Part shown: in pieces, positions 18,683 to 29,165 of the stretch
Layout of the letters: every line of letters starts with the position of its first letter
How positions within the stretch are numbered: position 1 is the stretch's first letter
Assembly (NCBI RefSeq): GCF_007744255.1
Contig: NZ_CP036267.1
Span: 3,475,500 to 3,539,499 of the forward strand
Direction: 5' to 3'
Length of the DNA: 64,000 nucleotides
Source: Thalassoglobus polymorphus
Lineage (GTDB): Bacteria; Planctomycetota; Planctomycetia; Planctomycetales; Planctomycetaceae
Notes under the pieces: generated by a model
What the model saw: the letters and a program-made list of their open reading frames with translations, nothing else
What the model was told of the DNA's origin: nothing
The model's database searches: none
Position numbers and translations under genes: made by a program

Positions 18683-21600
18683 TCAGTGACTGGCCCCAGG
18701 CCCGGTTGGTTGAACAGAAATTTCCGACGTCGATGCGGACTGATCACTTCCACCAGATGTGCGTCCCGTCACTTTGCTGCGATACAGGAACAGTGCCAAG
18801 CAAACACAGACGAAACTGACGATCTGCGGGTCGAGAAACAGAAACCAAAAGATCGCGACGACCAGCAAAGTCACCGGTGAATTTTGCTCGATCCATTTCG
18901 CTAGCTGTTTCAATTGATACTGAAACATAATGAGCAGATATCCCGCCAGACAAACGAATAGAATCTTGCTGAACCAAAGCAGCCATTGCGGCCATGTCCA
19001 CATCGTTGAAAGCTGAATCTCGCCGGCCTCACTTTGATCTGAAGTCACCCATTGAATGTTCTGAAAATCATTGTGGACGTCAAAGAGCTGACCGAAGGAG
19101 GAGTCGGTTCTTTGAGAATTTGCAGTGACGGAATCGGCCGAAATGGTCAAGTCTTTGAGGATGCTTGCCCATTCTTTCCGATAGCGTTCAATCGCCTCCG
19201 TCTGTTCAAGAGTGAGGACATTCTTGGAAGCGATCTCCTGAATCCTCCCCTGACACTCTCTGAGTTCTTTCTGAAGAGCACTCTCGAGAGGGAGAGGAGA
19301 TTGCAGAGACTTCGAAATTTCCAGCAGTGATTTCCAACGGAAAATCCAGACGTCGATCTGATCCAGCTCTGCCTGTTTTCTCTTTGATGCGTGCAACTCC
19401 CCTGTTTCAACCACGCCGAGCAGATGAGGAATATTCGTTTTCATATTCTCCAACAGGGGGACTTGAATCTGATTTGTCGACGGAGATGTACTCGTCCAAT
19501 GAACCATAATCGCAGAAACTGAGTCGTCCAGTTCAAGACGCGCTGAACGTTCTGCCCCACTGCCGAGGATTGGAATTTCTGTTCCGTCTGCCAGGTAAAC
19601 GTGATCGACTTCAACGGACAGTTGAAATGGCAACGGGCAATGTACTGACTCCGAGCCCGTCACCCACAGCCGGGTAACTCCTCGTAATTCACCGGAGGCT
19701 TGAGGCCAGACCGCCGTCTCTGAATACTGAATTTTGGCCTGCTGGATTCCCTGATCCATTCTGAGCGGAGAGAGGAAAAGTGAGTCTTCAAGAAGCTGGA
19801 ATCCATGCAGGTTTGCATGGCTGATCGCATCCTTCCACTGTAGCGGAATCCATTCAGGCAAGTTTTTCGATTGAACCTCAAGGACACCTGCTGACGGGAA
19901 TGCGACGGTCCGGTTCTCGTTCATAAAAAAGAACTGAGACGCTGTTCGCGCAGAGCTGATTAAAATTCGTGGGACGTCGACAGCGACAGCACTAGTGGAA
20001 TTTTTCTCAAGGATCTGTTTCATTTCGTCCGGAAATCGACTCGAAACCTGAATACTGACCCCATCCGAAAATCGCTCCGGAATCTGAATCGTGTATTCAA
20101 TAGTTTGACTCATCTCGTTTGTAGTTTTCCGAAAATAGCTTGGAGAGATCCGAACGTTCTCATAAGCCTTAGGAACGGAAAAAGTGACTGACTTCAATGG
20201 CGTTTGTTCACCCGAAAACCGCAGCAATTGGACAAGTGCCCAATAATCGTTATTGCCGACATGCAACCTCGAAGCAACATCAACACGTGTTGCACTTGGC
20301 GGTGGCTGCAAACGAATTTGAGTCGGGCGAAGTTGTGATTCAGAACGAAACGTCCCGATGGTTCGCGGAGAATTGAATTCTTCAGGCTTCATTGCCAGTT
20401 CGGTCACGGTCGTCCCGCCTGGCATTTTGAGCTCAATATCCCAGTTTGTTTTGTCCTGAATCGTCAATGAACGTTCCAGTATTTTTGAATCGTTCAGGCG
20501 AAGTTCTGGCAAGCTTCGGAAGATCTCAGATGAGAACCGCCCTTCACCGGCGAGTTCAAGCTTTCGAAGACCAAGTTGCCCACCAGGAATGAACACCGAA
20601 ACACGGTCCCCTTTCTGATGAAACCGAAATACAGTTTCTTCACCCGGAAGACGTGAATGAACAGAATTGATCCGGACTCCGCCATCGATCTGGAATTCGT
20701 GGACAAACGTTGGCAGCCGCTGAACTTCAATGTCGACATCCGCACTCCATTCGAGTGAAGACTGTGAAACATTGATTTTTTCAAAAGCACTGTAAGACGA
20801 CTCGGGGTGTGACTCTGCCAGACGTAACCTGAGAACGTTATTCGCTTTCATCTCAAGAATCTGGACAGGTCGACTCCGCCCGAAGGCGTCGTTTTGAGGC
20901 CACGCTTCAGCCATCAGATACTGAAGAGTCGGTTGATTCTCCACAGGTTCAACAGAAATCCCAGGAGGTGTTTTGAGTCCGAGAACCTGAGTTTTCATTC
21001 CGGCTGACCAATCCAGCTTGGGAACAACAAGTTCGCCGACTTGATTCACGAGAATCGGAAGAGAAAACGAAATCACAATCGTTTCGCTCGAAGAGTTGTT
21101 TTTCGATTCAACAACAAGATGTCGCTGCCCATTCTCATCGACAGATTGAAACCACTGAGCGACTGAATGCCCGGAAACCTGGGAAACAAGAAGCTTTGGC
21201 GGCAGTTGTAAGACAATTTCTTCAAAGCTGGCAGCATCAACCGGCTCCAGATAAAGCTGGCCGGTAATTCTCGCTGATGAGATATTTAGAAGAGTGTAAA
21301 AATTCAAACGTTCTTCGACTGGCTGTTCCGCGCTGGCGGGCATGGCAAAGTTTTGAACAGGCCCCACAGAAAGCACTGTTGATTCGCTTTGACTTGAGAG
21401 AACTTCCCCCATTCGTGTCACAGCCTCAACATCCACAGCTTCGGGAAGAGTCAATGTTGCATCAATGATTCGAGGAATGGAACTCCGAATTGAAGACGAA
21501 ACTTCCTGTCGAAAGTTCAGATCAAATTCGACAGTATGCCGTTCCCACTCTGTATCAAAGGACGAACTCGGACTTTCCGGAGTGTTTTGAATTTTTACGA

Positions 21601-24559
21601 TCACGCCCTGTCCATCGATCGAAGGAATCAACGATTGCACATTACCATCAATCAAACATTCTGCTCCCGACTGAAAAACGACTCCTTGAAATTTTAGCTC
21701 AACAAGTGTTTCAGTCGCAGAGGCAGGAGTCAGCACTTCCAGATGAGCACGATAGAGATTACTGGGCGTCGTCTGAATCAGTTCGTACCGCACTAATCGC
21801 AATAAGTACGGGATTGTTGAATCTGCTGAATTGACCACTTCCCGCTGCGCCGAAACATCCTGCGTTTGGAGTGATGAGGCCAAAAGTGCAATCACGAACA
21901 GTGAGGCTGTCGCAAAATTTGGAATAATTTTTTTCGAGGGCTGATTTTCCGGTATTCGTAAAAATTCGACAGGTAACAAAACGGAGAGGAAGGACCCAAT
22001 CAGCATTGCGCCACCAATCAGTGACCATTCATTGACCGCGATCATCTGAAAGGAAATCAGAACTAACAGCCAATAGGGGCTCAGTCTTCTCAGAACGGAG
22101 GATCGAAGTAAACGCCCTCCAGTTCCGATCAGCAAGCAGGCAAGAAACGCTGCCCAGGCGACGTTTTGGGTTCGTGATTCATCCCAGGACTCAAACTGGA
22201 TCGAATCCGCAGAAGTCAGGCAATGAAAATGATACGTCCTTGCTCCACGTGCGGAGACTGAAGGCGAAGTCTCAGTCTGAGCTAAAACCTCTCCATTCTG
22301 GACCAATTCGGTATCGAGAGATGAGTCAGTTCTGTTTGAAAATGGACCAAAGAAATACCGACGACTTCTAGTATCGCTCACTGCATCGGGCAGAGTCACC
22401 GAGGTGAGTGTCCGCTTGGTGGGGAGTTCGAGTGACCATTCAAACTGAGTCGTTTCAAGTTCGGTGACCGGCAAAGGGATATTGCATTGTTGGCGAAGCC
22501 ACTTCTGCTCCGCGGTCGAAATGTAAATCACCGAAACTTCAGAGAATGCAGAAATGCCTTTAGGGAAACGAATCCGTTCTCCATCCCGATAAACCGTGAC
22601 CGAGCGACCATCAATTGAGACAGCAGACAACAGGCAATTCTCCGGAAGTCGAAGTTGCAGTTGCTCCGGGGTTGTTTGTCCAAAAACCTCAATCGTTGCA
22701 TGATGAACGAGCTTAGGATTGACCGGATGATCAAGCGATTCAGCTTGTGTGAGGATCGACATTCGCGAGGTCGGCAGAACACTCGGTTCGGAAGCCTCAG
22801 TCTCCTGCTGCACAGATGAGGCAGGGTCTGAATCTGTTTCACTCAAATGACCGCCACGCGCACCAGTTGCCGGCAATAACCGAACCTCCGGCAGCGCTGC
22901 GAGGTTCGCGTTTGAGCTGAAAAAACTCCGCAGTTTATGCGACGAACGAATTTGTCGCTGCTGCAATTTTTTCCAAAACTGATCCAAATGAAACTCTGTC
23001 GTCACTTCATTCCACTGATTTGTTGACGTCAGGTCGATCTCGACGGCTTCTGGAAGAATCCAGTCGCTGCGAATCGACTTCGTTGTCGCATTTTGAACGA
23101 CCGGAACAGGTAACGGCCGGGGGGAATCAAAATCGGGGATTTCGGTTCGAGCCAGGATTTCAATTGTCTTACTCGATTCAGCCGAGATCGGTTCTTTGAA
23201 GGTGACACTCAGCAATCTCTGTTCAACTGACCAACTTGAAACTTCAGAGGCGACGTCCAGAGAGTCGACAGCTACAACGACCCACTCTTCGGGAATCGAG
23301 ATTGTTGTTGTAAACATTCGACCGCTTTTCGCGATGCTTGAAATCTTCGAGACAACCCACGGAAGTGGCGTATCTAAATGATGCAGCGAGTGAACATCAC
23401 TTCTGAGTGCATAATTTGGTGGGCCAAGATCAACGATCAGCTGAGGACTTTCCTCGAACGCTTCGAAGCGCCAAACCTCTCCACGAGGCTCGTTGGTCAA
23501 TCCGGTTTGAAAAAATCCTTTGGCCTGAATGTTGTGCAATTCAAGTGGTGATTCAATCCGAATATTTGCAGTTCGTTTCGTTTCCAGAGACGATCTCAAC
23601 TTCAAAAGAGGAAACCGCTGAGGTCGGACCCATCTCACTGGTTGAAACCCCTGGATTCTCAAGCTCAGTCGCCCACGTGTGACAACTCCGGGGACAGTCA
23701 CTCTCAGTAGGCCAGGTGTTTTGGTGTCACGCTCAAACGGAAGTGAAATCCCACTCGAAGAGACCGCTTGAACAACGAGTGTTGTCGGGACCAGAAATTC
23801 AAGTTCTGAAAGAGTTTTCTTCGTGAGCCCATCGACCAGAAAATGACATTGAACAAATATCCCGTCTTGTCGTGCAACATGAATGGTATCAATCGTGACC
23901 TTCGGAATGATCGAGTCTGTTGGATTTTTATCGGTCACAATCCGGAGAGTTGATGCCTGGTGCCTTCCAAGATCGACGGTCCATAATGAATGGCCTGGCT
24001 GACCTGGAACTGGTGCCGAGGAAACGTGTCCGACAGAGGAGAATAATTGACTCCCATTGGGAATTGAAACGACGAGTTCGGTGTGCGTGGCTCGGGGGAA
24101 CTGACACTCAAAAATATGAGTCCCAGGGTAAGACTTGCCGTGCTTGCTCCAGTCCCCAGTGATCTTCTGCATCGATGGGCGAACAACGACGAGACGAGTA
24201 TCGTTCTTAGTAGTTCCCCAAACTGCTGGCTTCGCATTTGACGTCAAGTTCCGGAGTGCGAGGTTAACCTCCGAGATGTTAATTGACGCAGTCTGGTCCC
24301 CACGATGCAATAAGTCCCAATGAAAAGTCCCCGCAGTCAGGTCGCCATTCTGAAATGCCGCCTCGTAGCGAGCCGATTCAATGACGGCGTGCGACTTGGT
24401 ATTCGATGAATTCGAGAGTGTACTCACTTCTTGAGCGGAATTTGCTTTCCCGGCGGCCTGCGAATCCTGCGACGCAGGCTGCGCCCAGCAAAGCTGTCCA
24501 TACGAAAGCTGTCCACACGAAAGCAGAACGAGAAAGATGTAGAGATTCCAACTGCGCAT
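18683..24559 (-). CDS. giant exported/membrane protein (1958 aa), two-unit architecture, function unknown
   Basis: Not a family I can name. An N-terminal signal peptide is visible (YIFLVLLSCGQLSYG, cleavage near residue 27). Residues about 50-790 are beta-rich with many Ser/Thr/Glu. About 800-865 are three hydrophobic helices. Residues 882-904 (FATASLFVIALLASSLQTQDVSAQ) look like a second, internal signal-like segment. A second beta-rich unit follows to about 1850, then C-terminal helices (WLLWFSKILFVCLAGYLLI, TLLVVAIFWFLFL, VSFVCVCLALFLY). It resembles two copies of the unit in the upstream gene joined head to tail. AGGAGG lies 7 nt before the ATG. It follows the 1127-residue gene by 11 bp, so the pair is one operon. 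Confidence 0.8.
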   Translation of the reverse strand: MRSWNLYIFLVLLSCGQLSYGQLCWAQPASQDSQAAGKANSAQEVSTLSNSSNTKSHAVIESARYEAAFQNGDLTAGTFHWDLLHRGDQTASINISEVNLALRNLTSNAKPAVWGTTKNDTRLVVVRPSMQKITGDWSKHGKSYPGTHIFECQFPRATHTELVVSIPNGSQLFSSVGHVSSAPVPGQPGHSLWTVDLGRHQASTLRIVTDKNPTDSIIPKVTIDTIHVARQDGIFVQCHFLVDGLTKKTLSELEFLVPTTLVVQAVSSSGISLPFERDTKTPGLLRVTVPGVVTRGRLSLRIQGFQPVRWVRPQRFPLLKLRSSLETKRTANIRIESPLELHNIQAKGFFQTGLTNEPRGEVWRFEAFEESPQLIVDLGPPNYALRSDVHSLHHLDTPLPWVVSKISSIAKSGRMFTTTISIPEEWVVVAVDSLDVASEVSSWSVEQRLLSVTFKEPISAESSKTIEILARTEIPDFDSPRPLPVPVVQNATTKSIRSDWILPEAVEIDLTSTNQWNEVTTEFHLDQFWKKLQQRQIRSSHKLRSFFSSNANLAALPEVRLLPATGARGGHLSETDSDPASSVQQETEASEPSVLPTSRMSILTQAESLDHPVNPKLVHHATIEVFGQTTPEQLQLRLPENCLLSAVSIDGRSVTVYRDGERIRFPKGISAFSEVSVIYISTAEQKWLRQQCNIPLPVTELETTQFEWSLELPTKRTLTSVTLPDAVSDTRSRRYFFGPFSNRTDSSLDTELVQNGEVLAQTETSPSVSARGARTYHFHCLTSADSIQFESWDESRTQNVAWAAFLACLLIGTGGRLLRSSVLRRLSPYWLLVLISFQMIAVNEWSLIGGAMLIGSFLSVLLPVEFLRIPENQPSKKIIPNFATASLFVIALLASSLQTQDVSAQREVVNSADSTIPYLLRLVRYELIQTTPSNLYRAHLEVLTPASATETLVELKFQGVVFQSGAECLIDGNVQSLIPSIDGQGVIVKIQNTPESPSSSFDTEWERHTVEFDLNFRQEVSSSIRSSIPRIIDATLTLPEAVDVEAVTRMGEVLSSQSESTVLSVGPVQNFAMPASAEQPVEERLNFYTLLNISSARITGQLYLEPVDAASFEEIVLQLPPKLLVSQVSGHSVAQWFQSVDENGQRHLVVESKNNSSSETIVISFSLPILVNQVGELVVPKLDWSAGMKTQVLGLKTPPGISVEPVENQPTLQYLMAEAWPQNDAFGRSRPVQILEMKANNVLRLRLAESHPESSYSAFEKINVSQSSLEWSADVDIEVQRLPTFVHEFQIDGGVRINSVHSRLPGEETVFRFHQKGDRVSVFIPGGQLGLRKLELAGEGRFSSEIFRSLPELRLNDSKILERSLTIQDKTNWDIELKMPGGTTVTELAMKPEEFNSPRTIGTFRSESQLRPTQIRLQPPPSATRVDVASRLHVGNNDYWALVQLLRFSGEQTPLKSVTFSVPKAYENVRISPSYFRKTTNEMSQTIEYTIQIPERFSDGVSIQVSSRFPDEMKQILEKNSTSAVAVDVPRILISSARTASQFFFMNENRTVAFPSAGVLEVQSKNLPEWIPLQWKDAISHANLHGFQLLEDSLFLSPLRMDQGIQQAKIQYSETAVWPQASGELRGVTRLWVTGSESVHCPLPFQLSVEVDHVYLADGTEIPILGSGAERSARLELDDSVSAIMVHWTSTSPSTNQIQVPLLENMKTNIPHLLGVVETGELHASKRKQAELDQIDVWIFRWKSLLEISKSLQSPLPLESALQKELRECQGRIQEIASKNVLTLEQTEAIERYRKEWASILKDLTISADSVTANSQRTDSSFGQLFDVHNDFQNIQWVTSDQSEAGEIQLSTMWTWPQWLLWFSKILFVCLAGYLLIMFQYQLKQLAKWIEQNSPVTLLVVAIFWFLFLDPQIVSFVCVCLALFLYRSKVTGRTSGGSDQSASTSEISVQPTGPGASH

Positions 24560-24570
24560 TGACGAACCTC

Positions 24571-27500
24571 CTATTCGTTCGAAATTTTGGAGATGCTCGA
24601 TCCAGTCGGCGTATAAATTCGAGTCGTTCCATCAATCGCCTCCATCGGATTTCCGCCGATGGATTGATCACTTGCCGGATACTCATCGAATCGCTCTCTC
24701 TGCCGTGAGCGGTGGCTGTGCCTCTCTGAAGGGTCAGCATGAAGCCGTCTCATGCGAACATCAATCACAGTTGCCGTCAGTGCTAGCAACACACCGAAGC
24801 CGGCAGGCTGAAGCAGTAGTAACATCGGTTCAAGATACCACAAACTGGCGACGGCAAAGGCGAATGCCAGCACGAAGAAAGAGAACACATTGCGAGTCGC
24901 TGGAAAGTGATAGAACAAAAAGCCCAGCCCGAGTGCAAACCCAGCTCCAATCAACAAGATGAGCGAGCGGTTCATTGACCGGAAGGCACCTTTTTGAATG
25001 GGTGAATAGACTCGAAACGCATAGTAATTATTCTGAAATTGAAACATTTCCGGAATCGAACTCAGCAGTTCTTTCCGTTCCAGTTGATAGCTGGGGTTCG
25101 CTTGTCGTTCCCAGACAATTCCGTTTCTTCTCCACGAGAACAACGGTTTGAGTGCGGGGTATTCGAAAAGATGGTGACCAAACGGCAGATTGAATTCCCA
25201 GACAGTTTCGTTGACCCACACACTTTCAGAAAACTCCGGGAAGTCAAAGACCTGCGGATTTGCAAGTGAAAATGCCGAGTGGCGATCGTTCCGATACTGT
25301 AATTCCAGAACGCGGCGTTCCTGCGTCCCCTCTGGTAAAGTGATCACAATTTTCCCACGGTCGTTTTCGTATTCTGTGAGCGCAACTCCATCAACCTTAA
25401 TGCTCTTGAATTCAGAACCACTTGGGAACGTCATCAACAGACGTGACTTTGGAGAGAGAATCTCGTATCGGGCAAACGTTTCACACTTTCCGTCCTCTTC
25501 AAACCGCGTCCACAAGTTTGCGACATCGACAACATACTGCTGAGAGGAATCAACAAGAGTTCCACCCACTAATAATGGGATCTCAAATGGCGTCTTTCCC
25601 CCTGACTGCTTGACCCACAAGGCGCCTTGGGGAGACGTTTGAACCGGGGCCCAACCAGAAGCGTTTTGAGTGACTTGAACATTCTCAATTGGAATGATGA
25701 GACAATCAATCCCGCTGAGTGGGACTTGAGTCAGCGAGACCACCGGAAGCTTCACATTCTGTAAGTCAGTATCGTCATCAAAAGGAAACCGATAGCGAAT
25801 CTCGAGAGTATTTTGAGCAAAGATCGCTTCCGGGAACGACACTTTTAGAACAGGACCGACCAGCACAATATCATCCAACGACTTGCCATCGAGACGAACA
25901 TCTAAACTCGATGAGACGTTCGTTGGTTGAATATATTTCATCAACGAGGCGGGAATGTTGAAGTCAATGGACTTTAATCTCCCATGTTCAACTTCAAGCT
26001 CGAATTTTTGTTTGATCAGCAAGTCACGCGGAGTCGCTTCCTGAACTTCAACTGTTGTCTTCGCAGTAATTTTCTGTTGATGCTCGGTCACAACTGCGTG
26101 AAGTCGCTCTGCATCCGCAGTTTTGACAATCCGAGTATTTTTCGAGAGTAACTTGTCCCGAAATGGATCAGAGACTTTCCAGATCTCTGCGATCTGGTTG
26201 ATGTAGTGTTTGCTCTCGATCAAAGGCAATTTCTCGACCAGAGCTTCATCAAAGGCGAGGTCAAACTCATCAGCGAGCTCAGTGAGAATTAACTTTCCTC
26301 GAACATACTGCTGAGGAATTTGCGGCAGAGTCCAAGAGAGGTCCGATCGATCTTGAATTGAAACCGGTCGCTCGAACTCCGTAATCAGATGGACATGTTC
26401 GCCAGCCAACAACGGGCTTGCCAACTGTAAGGTCACGCCATCCGTCAGGTCGTTAAATGTTGTTGGAATCTCCGCCAAAGTCTCAGCATCAGTCGAATTC
26501 CCCTTCAACTTCCATCCATCAGTCGATGAGTCTGGCCATCTCATTGTTAATGACGAAACAGATCCACGTTCGACTTCGACAAGCTGATGAACCAGCAATC
26601 TCATCGTTTTTTTCTGATTCAGCCTCACTTCATAAATCGGCGTCACAGAATGAAGCGGCTCGACAGGCTGGATTTCCTGAACGAGTCGAAAAGGCTGTTG
26701 TAAGAACTCATAGACGCTATTTGGGCCTTCCATCTCTGTGAAGCTCATCTCCTCGATGTTCACTCGGAAGACGAGTCGCGAAGCGTCATTTTGAGGGAGA
26801 ATCCGATAGCCGGGAAGTTCGTCAATGCGGACAGTTCCACCTTCCTGAACAGCCCCTTCTACTTCGAGTCCATCAATCGTAAGCTTATCACCCTCTTTGG
26901 AAATCTGCTTTCGCAAAAGCCAGTGCAACTCTATCCGTGCAGAGGCGTCCGCCATAAGTGGAATTCGAACCCAACCTTCGCGATCCTCCACCTTGGAATG
27001 CGGGCGAATGTTCCTTCCGGTTAAATTCAAAATTTCAAAATCGGTCGGAACACGGATCAACAATTCGCGTGTTGCCTGCGGTTGTAGATCGATAAATTGT
27101 TTAACATCCAGAACAAGTGAGTCGGTTGAAGGCTTCAAGTGAAAGTTCGTCAGCACTTTCGAAACGGTCGCTCCCGTTCCCTGCGGGACTGTCCAGGTGC
27201 AATCGAGGTGATTCCGGGAAACGCTCGCTGAGACTTCGGTCGAGGTCTTGGAATGTTTCGTGGAGAGAATCTCAAGATTTTGAGAAGCCGCAATCGCAGC
27301 GTTCGCTTCTGGAATTGTCAGTTTGAGTTGGGTATCAAAGTTCGTGGAAAGCGGTGGTAACGAAAGAACAAATTGTGAACGGACCCCTTCACGTTTCACG
27401 GGGACCCACATTGAAAATTTCAAACGATGCTTCCCCAAGCCTTTCAGCATCCAATAGATGCCGTCGTCCCTGCGATTTGGAGAAAAGTCGGGAGATTCTT

Positions 27501-27954
27501 CGCCCGGTCCGTCGTATTCTCGAGACCAGATGTGTGCTTGATTAAACTGCAAAGGAATGGAATGCCAGCCGACACCTTTGTTGATCACCACTTCAACATC
27601 TGCCTCGACCTTCACACGATCATCGACCACTTCCGCATCGAGCGCAACACTTGCCAGAAAGAAGTCCGGAACAAGTGCCTCTGTTGGATCAGGCTGACTC
27701 GTTGAAACCGGTTCTGTGACCGCCCCCAAGGCTGCCGCAGATCCTGGGGTTCCATTCGGGCTTTGATTGCCATTTGACTCAAGTGGCGTTTCACCTGAAG
27801 ATTGCTGTGAGAAAACCGGTTGAATCTGGAGAACGACGGCTAGAACGAGAATCAGCCCACAGCGGATTCCCCACCTCAAAGCTTCTCGGTCTATTTCACC
27901 AAGAGGAGCAATTTTTCTGAAAGAATCCGGAATGAAATTGAGGGAACTCTTCAC
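24571..27954 (-). CDS. large exported/membrane protein (1127 aa), function unknown
   Basis: GTG start at 27954, giving a long basic lead and a signal-like helix (GLILVLAVVLQIQPVFSQQ, about residues 33-50). The body (about 90-1010) is beta-rich with repeated phrases typical of extracytoplasmic beta-sandwich proteins (for example LEIRYRFPFDDD, LELQYRND). A C-terminal membrane part at about 1020-1085 (LILLIGAGFALGLGFLFY, FFVLAFAFAVASLWYL, AGFGVLLALTATVIDV) is followed by a basic tail. Layout matches each half of the 1958-residue neighbour, suggesting paralogy. First gene of a two-gene operon; spacing to the next is 11 bp. No enzymatic motif seen. Confidence 0.78.
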   Translation of the reverse strand: MKSSLNFIPDSFRKIAPLGEIDREALRWGIRCGLILVLAVVLQIQPVFSQQSSGETPLESNGNQSPNGTPGSAAALGAVTEPVSTSQPDPTEALVPDFFLASVALDAEVVDDRVKVEADVEVVINKGVGWHSIPLQFNQAHIWSREYDGPGEESPDFSPNRRDDGIYWMLKGLGKHRLKFSMWVPVKREGVRSQFVLSLPPLSTNFDTQLKLTIPEANAAIAASQNLEILSTKHSKTSTEVSASVSRNHLDCTWTVPQGTGATVSKVLTNFHLKPSTDSLVLDVKQFIDLQPQATRELLIRVPTDFEILNLTGRNIRPHSKVEDREGWVRIPLMADASARIELHWLLRKQISKEGDKLTIDGLEVEGAVQEGGTVRIDELPGYRILPQNDASRLVFRVNIEEMSFTEMEGPNSVYEFLQQPFRLVQEIQPVEPLHSVTPIYEVRLNQKKTMRLLVHQLVEVERGSVSSLTMRWPDSSTDGWKLKGNSTDAETLAEIPTTFNDLTDGVTLQLASPLLAGEHVHLITEFERPVSIQDRSDLSWTLPQIPQQYVRGKLILTELADEFDLAFDEALVEKLPLIESKHYINQIAEIWKVSDPFRDKLLSKNTRIVKTADAERLHAVVTEHQQKITAKTTVEVQEATPRDLLIKQKFELEVEHGRLKSIDFNIPASLMKYIQPTNVSSSLDVRLDGKSLDDIVLVGPVLKVSFPEAIFAQNTLEIRYRFPFDDDTDLQNVKLPVVSLTQVPLSGIDCLIIPIENVQVTQNASGWAPVQTSPQGALWVKQSGGKTPFEIPLLVGGTLVDSSQQYVVDVANLWTRFEEDGKCETFARYEILSPKSRLLMTFPSGSEFKSIKVDGVALTEYENDRGKIVITLPEGTQERRVLELQYRNDRHSAFSLANPQVFDFPEFSESVWVNETVWEFNLPFGHHLFEYPALKPLFSWRRNGIVWERQANPSYQLERKELLSSIPEMFQFQNNYYAFRVYSPIQKGAFRSMNRSLILLIGAGFALGLGFLFYHFPATRNVFSFFVLAFAFAVASLWYLEPMLLLLQPAGFGVLLALTATVIDVRMRRLHADPSERHSHRSRQRERFDEYPASDQSIGGNPMEAIDGTTRIYTPTGSSISKISNE

Positions 27955-28138
27955 AAGACCTGCGCTTCAATTTGTCGGGGAAAGACTCGCAGCCGAGACG
28001 GAAATTTGCCAATCAGTAGCCACATCCTGCGCTATCAACATCTTACCCCGAGTCAGACTCGACAACCAAGTCGTTTCACCGATTTTAACGATCTTTCAAC
28101 GAGCAGTGCTCAACGCATCACTCGTGACGATGACCTGT

Positions 28139-28933
28139 TCATTCAGCATATTGCAATCGTGCCGATATTTCGGCGTGTAACGAAGTTCCATTTGATGCGA
28201 GCATGTTCGGGACATTGACATCGAACTCCTGATCTTCGCAAGTTGTGACTTTCCCCCCTCCTTCACGGACGATGAGAACCCCAGCTGCCATGTCCCACGG
28301 CTTCAAGCTGGTCGACCAAAACGATTCGATTCGCCCACAGGCCACTGCACACAAATTCAAAGCTGCAGACCCGGTTCGCTGCACCGTCTGCGCCGCTTCC
28401 AAAACATCAAGAAATCGACGAACAGCTTTGTTGTCACGACTCGCCTTGATCGGCAAACTCGCCATACACATGGCTGATGAAAGCTCATCAATGACAGAGA
28501 CTTCAATCTTCTGTCCGTTCAGTTGGGCTCCCTCCCCTTGAATCGCGGTGAACATTTCATCTCGATTGGGGTCATAAATCACTCCGACAATCAGCTCTCC
28601 ATCGCACTCAAGTCCAATGGAGACAGCATAATACGGAAATTTATGAACATAGTTTGAGGTGCCGTCGAGCGGATCAATGATCCATCGATATGGAGAATTC
28701 CCCTCGTTCCGCAAAAGTCCTTCTTCGCCAAGAAAGCGATGATCAGGGAACTTTGATGAGATCAGTTCAAAGATCGCTTTTTCAGAAGCGAGATCTGCTT
28801 CCGTCACGAGATTCGCAGGGCTTTTTTCACGGGGGGTAAAACGCCCCGCCCAATCTTGAAGAATCGCCCCACCTAAACGGGCAGCCTCGGTTGCAACTTC
28901 AAGTAAGTCCGTTCGATCCATTTCAGCATCCAT
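28139..28933 (-). CDS. inositol monophosphatase family protein (SuhB-like)
   Basis: 264 residues, the usual length. It is a Mg-dependent phosphatase of inositol phosphate or related substrates. Metal-site motifs: GEE at residues 69-71, WIIDPLDGTSNYVH at 84-97 and WDMAAGVLIVREGGG in the C-terminal part. The start at 28933 (ATG) is four codons before another ATG; either could serve. The gene stands between the giant operon and the divergent 1343-residue gene. Exact substrate cannot be told from sequence. Confidence 0.93.
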   Translation of the reverse strand: MDAEMDRTDLLEVATEAARLGGAILQDWAGRFTPREKSPANLVTEADLASEKAIFELISSKFPDHRFLGEEGLLRNEGNSPYRWIIDPLDGTSNYVHKFPYYAVSIGLECDGELIVGVIYDPNRDEMFTAIQGEGAQLNGQKIEVSVIDELSSAMCMASLPIKASRDNKAVRRFLDVLEAAQTVQRTGSAALNLCAVACGRIESFWSTSLKPWDMAAGVLIVREGGGKVTTCEDQEFDVNVPNMLASNGTSLHAEISARLQYAE

Positions 28934-29165
28934 TGCTTTAGTAAAAACTCTAATTCAAATCGATCCCGTAACAATTTGCGTCGGAATATTCAGGCAACTT
29001 TGCCGATAGCGAAAGTTTTGCCGGAATGACGATTTTATTTGAAACATTCCCCATCGCCGGGGCGTCGACTATCATAATAAGAGAAATCTCCCAATAAATA
29101 GAGTCTGCACCGTTGCGGTCTCTCGATTCAAAACGACTCCAGTTTCCCTTAACGAGAAAGAGTCG

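Noticed and set aside
26955..26975. tRNA T-arm-like sequence (GGTTCGAATTCC on the minus strand)
   Set aside because: It lies inside the 1127-residue protein gene and no cloverleaf or acceptor stem can be built around it.
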